From positions 1 to 22,981 of the IMG/VR virus record IMGVR_UViG_3300025418_000937: a stretch of 22,981 nucleotides of DNA; one strand, 5' to 3'. Both the position numbers and the translations under genes were made by a program. The notes beneath the pieces were generated by a model that saw only the letters and a list, made by a program, of their open reading frames with translations, was not told the DNA's origin and did not search any database. The stretch comes from a virus. Positions 21,310-22,981 of this stretch are shown piece by piece (the stretch's first letter is position 1; every line of letters starts with the position of its first letter).

Positions 21310-22116
21310 TTATACTTTAAGGGCTTTGTCCCAAACCTGCAAGTGCATTCTGTTCGAGAACTTAAAATTATATTTCTTACATAGTTCAGCTACTACAGGC
21401 CCAACCTCTAGTAGTTCTTTACGACTACCACACATAGGCATAACCCATACATTACTAGAAGGTAAACCTACATCAGGATTATTAAGATAGTTTTCTAATA
21501 CTTCGTTTAAGTCTGATTCTTGCTTAGCAACAAACTTAAAGCAAGCATCGTGTAATACTAGATAACGTAGTACTTCTGGTTTGAAACGTTTATCAACTGG
21601 ATCTCCATTACTAGATAATTTAGGTGAAGTAGTAAACGTTACATTAACACCGAGACAGGACCATTCATCATCAGGCATAATAGTTCCGTTAGTTTCAAAG
21701 TCGATATGTAATCTAGGCTTACCGATATCATTAGCAGTAAGAGTTCTACTGTAATTAGCGAAACCCCAACGATCTCTAATAAACTTAACAAATAATAGTA
21801 AATTCTTCTGCTGAATAAAGGGTTCACCACCAGTTAACTTAAGTAAAGCACCTTCTTTTAATCTTTCGTGGTAATCATTCTTTTCAAAGAGTTGTGCTAC
21901 TTCTTCAAACGTCATTTTATTCTTCTTAGACCAGCTAACGTAGCTATCACAACCGTTTGGTGAGTCTTCACTCTTAAAACCAATACAGGTTAAGTTACAC
22001 ATAGCCATTCTCATAAACACTGAAGGGTAACCAATATAACGACCTTCACCTTCTAGTGTGTAGAATACGAAATCATCAGAAATGAATAAAGTTGTATTAG
22101 GATCTATATTAGACAT
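21310..22116 (-). CDS. queE: 7-carboxy-7-deazaguanine synthase QueE (radical SAM)
   Basis: QueE rearranges 6-carboxytetrahydropterin to 7-carboxy-7-deazaguanine using S-adenosylmethionine and a 4Fe-4S cluster. The landmarks are TLEGEGRYIGYPSVFMRM (20-37), the cysteines Cys40, Cys44 and Cys56 (CNLTC...GCDSYVSW), LTGGEPF (94-100), HIDFETNGT (137-145) and FTTSPKLS (161-168). The spacing CX3CX11C differs from the usual CX3CX2C because about nine residues are inserted before the third cysteine; the C-D-S-x-x-SW context after it is kept. The length (268) is slightly above many bacterial QueE (about 210-250). It follows queD by 14 bases. The ATG lies in an AT-rich context (TATAATACCTAT) with no Shine-Dalgarno sequence. 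Confidence 0.9.
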   Translation of the reverse strand: MSNIDPNTTLFISDDFVFYTLEGEGRYIGYPSVFMRMAMCNLTCIGFKSEDSPNGCDSYVSWSKKNKMTFEEVAQLFEKNDYHERLKEGALLKLTGGEPFIQQKNLLLFVKFIRDRWGFANYSRTLTANDIGKPRLHIDFETNGTIMPDDEWSCLGVNVTFTTSPKLSSNGDPVDKRFKPEVLRYLVLHDACFKFVAKQESDLNEVLENYLNNPDVGLPSSNVWVMPMCGSRKELLEVGPVVAELCKKYNFKFSNRMHLQVWDKALKV

Positions 22117-22130
22117 ATAGGTATTATATA

Positions 22131-22571
22131 TTATGCTTTATAAATTGCACTATTATCTGGGTGTTCCCAAACTTCTACTTTAGAACACCAGCAACGGCCT
22201 GTAGTTAAATTATCAACGTATTCGTTTGCTAATCTATGGCAAAGTTCAGCAAATCTTTCAATACCTACACCGTCTTCAAGTACCACTAGTTCAATCATTT
22301 TACGTTGTTCTAGCTGTTTAAATATATCTAAGTCAGGGTCTTTTGCCCATACAACTGTCTTATGATCGAAGTACTCCTCTAAAGAAGTTTTAAGCTGCTT
22401 TAAAGCACCAAAATCTACAACCCAGTTGTTTTGATCTAAAACATCACAGGTAAACCAGAACTTAGCCTGTAAGCGGTACCCGTGAATAAAGTGACAATGA
22501 CTTTGTGCGTAAGGCTGTCTAAATGCAGCCGACCCTAGTGGAATGACTTTAGTAGATGTAAATTTACCCAT
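22131..22571 (-). CDS. queD: 6-carboxy-5,6,7,8-tetrahydropterin synthase QueD (phage-type)
   Basis: QueD turns dihydroneopterin triphosphate into 6-carboxytetrahydropterin, the substrate of QueE just downstream. The family signals are SHCHFIHGYRLQAKFWF (24-40), with Cys26 as the likely catalytic residue and His30-Gly31 of the HGH-type zinc motif; NNWVVDFGALKQLK (48-61); FDHKTVV (68-74); GVGIERFAEL (102-111); and VEVWEHPDNSA near the end. The canonical third His of HGH is Tyr32, and the canonical early Zn-binding His appears to be Phe17 (AAFRQP). I recall FRQ.../HGY forms in other phage QueD-like proteins, so this is probably a subfamily feature. The length (146) is normal. A weak AAGG lies just before the ATG. 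Confidence 0.85.
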   Translation of the reverse strand: MGKFTSTKVIPLGSAAFRQPYAQSHCHFIHGYRLQAKFWFTCDVLDQNNWVVDFGALKQLKTSLEEYFDHKTVVWAKDPDLDIFKQLEQRKMIELVVLEDGVGIERFAELCHRLANEYVDNLTTGRCWCSKVEVWEHPDNSAIYKA

Positions 22572-22600
22572 ACCTTATAGTATGGTATAAAATAAAAAAC

Positions 22601-22957
22601 TCAACTTAAAAAATGATTAGAATATCTTTCAATCCATTCCTCTAAAATACGAGGCTTAATATCTGGTGGGGTAGAAATAACTGCATTACTTTCATCCGTT
22701 GAGTCATACAAATATCTTTGTATGTACCTTTTCTCATCCATAGTTTTCAAATTGATATAAATTCCGGCTCTTTTATCCTTAATTACAGTATTGCCAACTA
22801 GTGCAACTCCCACACTATCAAACCTTACAAACTTATTGGGCTCAGTGTATGTACAAAGGGTGTTAATAAAATCGTCTTTCTTTTCTTTAGAGAAAAAGTA
22901 AATAAATATAGGTACATCTTCACTACTATAAGTTTTATTTCTATATTTTAATATCAC
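22601..22957 (-). CDS. Hypothetical protein, 118 residues
   Basis: I do not recognise this protein. The start is GTG at 22955-22957. It is a compact, soluble-looking alpha/beta protein with hydrophobic strands (VPIFIYFF, VGVALVG, AGIYINLKT), charged loops and a C-terminal helix (PRILEEWIERYSNHFL). There are no cysteine clusters, nucleotide-binding motifs or membrane segments. It is the first gene of the minus-strand run ending the window (29 bases before queD), so it may share its transcript. An exact TATAAATA lies 15 bases upstream of the start. Confidence 0.65.
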   Translation of the reverse strand: MILKYRNKTYSSEDVPIFIYFFSKEKKDDFINTLCTYTEPNKFVRFDSVGVALVGNTVIKDKRAGIYINLKTMDEKRYIQRYLYDSTDESNAVISTPPDIKPRILEEWIERYSNHFLS

Positions 22958-22971
22958 GCAATTATTTACTT

Positions 22972-22979
22972 TATTTATA
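22972..22979 (-). promoter_or_regulatory. T4-late-type promoter box TATAAATA
   Basis: The octamer exactly matches the T4 late promoter consensus on the minus strand. It lies upstream of the run 118-residue gene, queD, queE. The distance to the GTG start (15 bases) would leave a leader of under 10 bases. The window ends 2 bases beyond, so further context is missing. Confidence 0.4.
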
Positions 22980-22981
22980 AA

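Noticed and set aside
22131-22142. TATAAAGCATAA before queE, matching TATAAAGCGTAA before the kinase gene
   Set aside because: The queE copy is the coding end of queD (…IYKA-stop), so the similarity may be coincidence; two copies are too few to call a promoter.

Overview
The window looks like part of the genome of a tailed phage of the T4 kind (contractile tail, probably from a marine or other aquatic uncultured lineage). The evidence is a T4 gp20-type portal, a gp15-type tail terminator, a gp4-type head-completion nuclease, a gp61-type DnaG primase and a likely clamp-loader small subunit. The DNA is visibly AT-rich, genes are packed end to end, and nearly everything reads on the minus strand. 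No rRNA, tRNA, integrase, insertion sequence or CRISPR array was seen. No lineage or host can be assigned from the sequence alone.

Layout from low to high coordinates. (1) 1-206: end of a plus-strand gene that runs in from outside the window. (2) 207-2042: portal. (3) 2103-9321: four fiber/adhesin genes. They include a 1214-residue protein with YadA-like head repeats and long proline-poor collagen-like Gly-X-X tracts, and a 715-residue protein built on three 185-residue tandem repeats. (4) 9358-14354: gp15-like tail terminator, DinG/XPD-like Fe-S helicase, two small unknown genes, GroES-like co-chaperonin, clamp-loader-like subunit and a DUF366-like protein. Many of these are joined by stop/start overlaps. 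(5) 14378-17127: glycosyltransferase, two small proteins, then QueC and a class II glutamine amidotransferase 1 base apart. (6) 17179-20150: alternating strands, with a plus-strand basic protein, minus-strand primase, plus-strand gp4-like nuclease and a minus-strand protein whose N-terminus resembles a T4 capsid-targeting peptide. (7) 20167-22957: P-loop kinase, small proteins (one a 53-residue membrane microprotein), QueE, QueD and an unknown gene.

The most interesting theme is 7-deazaguanine chemistry. QueD, QueE and QueC together convert dihydroneopterin triphosphate to preQ0. The adjoining stand-alone glutamine amidotransferase recalls the fused Gat-QueC proteins that make archaeosine-type bases. 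With a DUF366-like gene and a glycosyltransferase downstream on the same strand, this suggests a DNA (or tRNA) base-modification module. The inserting transglycosylase (DpdA/TGT) and FolE are not in this window, so the DNA target is inferred, not shown.

The replication genes (primase, clamp loader, helicase), virion genes and modification genes are interleaved rather than in separate blocks. Canonical Shine-Dalgarno sequences are rare, and several junctions carry short AT-rich, late-promoter-like strings.
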